This document shows, one piece after another, positions 16,088 through 16,802 of a stretch of DNA of 16,802 nucleotides. The stretch lies in NCBI GenBank assembly GCA_041687475.1, contig JAWLBW010000073.1, forward strand, positions 1 to 16,802, in the 5' to 3' direction. Under the pieces are notes generated by a model, which saw only the letters and a program-made list of their open reading frames with translations, did no database searches and had not been told where the DNA came from. The stretch's first letter is position 1. Every line of letters starts with the position of its first letter. Both the position numbers and the translations under genes were made by a program. The stretch is from JAWLBW01 sp041687475 (GTDB taxonomy: Bacteria; J088; JAWLBW01).

Positions 16088-16296
16088 GAATAGCTGCTCG
16101 ATTTCTTTCCTATTCAATGGATCCCCGATTTCTCTGAAACGGGGCCCGGGTTGATCCGAAATATGCAGATCGGCTGCCGGATCCATCAAAACCGGTCTCG
16201 TACGGATCGTTCCCGTTTTCCGGCGGAACCGGATGTCAGGCCTTGTCCTTCGGACTGCCGACTGTCCTGACTTTGTTGGGACGATGGCCGGACGCC
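16088..16296. other. 3' untranslated spacer, no gene seen
   Basis: Between the minus-strand stop at 16297 and the terminator there is no credible gene. Dyads include CCCCG/CGGGG around 16117-16140 and GTCAGG/CCTGAC around 16233-16279. Neither is followed by a T-tract. Confidence 0.35.
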
Positions 16297-16802
16297 CTAC
16301 TCAAACCGATTGGCCCAGATGCTGAGCCGGGTACCGTCGAATTGATACCAAACGGCCAATGCATTGCCCTGCGGGTCAAGCGCAACCCGCGGATTAACCG
16401 CAAAGCCGGCGTTGTCGGTTTCGAGGAGTTCGGGTGTCCCCCATCCGCTGCCGACGGTGTAGCGATTGGCCCAGCTGTTGAACCGGGTACCGTCGGATTG
16501 GTGCCAAACGGCCAATGCATTGCCCTGCGGGTCAATCGCAATCTGCGGAGCGGATGCGCCGCCGGCGTTGTCGGTCTCGATGAGCTCGGCGGTATCCCAT
16601 CCGCTGCCGGCGGTGTAGCGATTGGCCCAGATGTTATCCCGGGTGCCGTCGGATTGCCGCCAGACGGCCACGGCATTACCCTGCGGGTCAATCGCAACCT
16701 GCGGGTATTCTGCGTGCCCGGCGTTGTCGGTCTCATTGAGTTCGGGTGTCCCCCATCCGCTGCCGGCGGTGTAGCGATTGGCCCAGATGTTTTTCCGGGT
16801 TC
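16297..16802 (-). CDS. 52-residue-repeat protein, 5' end outside window
   Basis: C-terminal part (about 168 residues visible) of a protein built from 52-residue repeats. The frame is open from the right window edge, codon start at 16800, down to TAG at 16297; no stop or clear start occurs, so the gene continues beyond the window. Each repeat has the blocks WANRYTAGSGW, ELIETDNAG, PQIAIDPQGNALAVW and QSDGTR. Three near-complete units are seen, plus a short final piece ending WANRFE. Alternating small and aromatic residues with Asp/Asn turns suggest beta-propeller or beta-sandwich blades. Such repeats are common in secreted or lipid-anchored bacterial proteins, but the exported N-terminus is not visible here. 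Function unknown. A second minus-strand frame is also open across the repeats (16736-16236); it is rich in Pro, Arg and Thr and I take it as a shadow. Confidence 0.82.
   Translation of the reverse strand, partial: TRKNIWANRYTAGSGWGTPELNETDNAGHAEYPQVAIDPQGNAVAVWRQSDGTRDNIWANRYTAGSGWDTAELIETDNAGGASAPQIAIDPQGNALAVWHQSDGTRFNSWANRYTVGSGWGTPELLETDNAGFAVNPRVALDPQGNALAVWYQFDGTRLSIWANRFE
16309..16802 (-). repeat. Exact 156-bp tandem repeat inside the coding region
   Basis: The anchor ATTGGCCCAG (plus-strand reading) occurs at 16309, 16465, 16621 and 16777, always exactly 156 bp apart. Units are highly similar at the DNA level, with the same codons used in long blocks, pointing to recent duplication or ongoing homogenisation. 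The exact period keeps the reading frame (52 codons). Confidence 0.92.

Noticed and set aside
16236..16736. Alternative 166-codon minus-strand frame over the repeat array
   Set aside because: It is open only because the 156-bp period preserves all frames. The other frame gives repeat blocks of recognisable protein type and continues to the window edge.

Overview
The window looks like about 16.8 kb of a GC-rich (roughly 60% by eye) Gram-negative chromosome. Evidence: lipoprotein signal peptides, a phoH-ybeY-corC cluster, a GreB-type elongation factor, and a tRNA-Leu(UAA) with an encoded CCA that resembles the E. coli gene. A proteobacterium fits best. A spirochaete or another diderm with similar genes cannot be excluded from one window.

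Layout. (1) 93-1181, minus: a small orphan gene with a DUF3102-like core, then tRNA-Leu(UAA) with its own hairpin/T-tract terminator. (2) 1182-1733: a repeat-rich spacer holding a heptamer microsatellite, one copy of a ~39-bp dispersed element, 2.6 copies of an 88-94-bp tandem repeat, and a sigma70-like promoter. (3) 1734-4784, plus: a 1016-aa lipoprotein with Ig-like N-terminal domains and an FG-GAP-like C-terminal half. (4) 4785-5223: a second repeat-rich spacer between convergent genes, with 7-, 8- and 9-bp arrays and the second copy of the dispersed element. (5) 5224-9732, minus: a 5'-nucleotidase-family lipoprotein, then phoH (ybeZ), ybeY and corC (ybeX). (6) 10114-14041, plus: a tight three-gene operon coding for an unknown 155-aa protein, a KaiC-family protein with three (not two) RecA-like domains, and a soluble GAF histidine kinase. 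(7) 14062-15123, minus: an acyl-CoA dehydrogenase pseudogene with a stop, two frameshifts and a missing C-terminus. (8) 15393-15869, plus: greB. (9) 15870-16296: mostly non-coding, with a possible gene remnant and a terminator. (10) 16297 to the right edge, minus: the 3' end of a protein made of exact 52-residue (156-bp) repeats.

How they work together. PhoH, YbeY and CorC form the usual RNA/ribosome-maintenance cluster. The KaiC-like protein and the histidine kinase probably form a signalling unit: the genes overlap by 11 bp or lie 12 bp apart. No KaiA, KaiB or response regulator is in the window. This triple-KaiC operon and the layered short-period repeats in the two spacers are the most unusual content.
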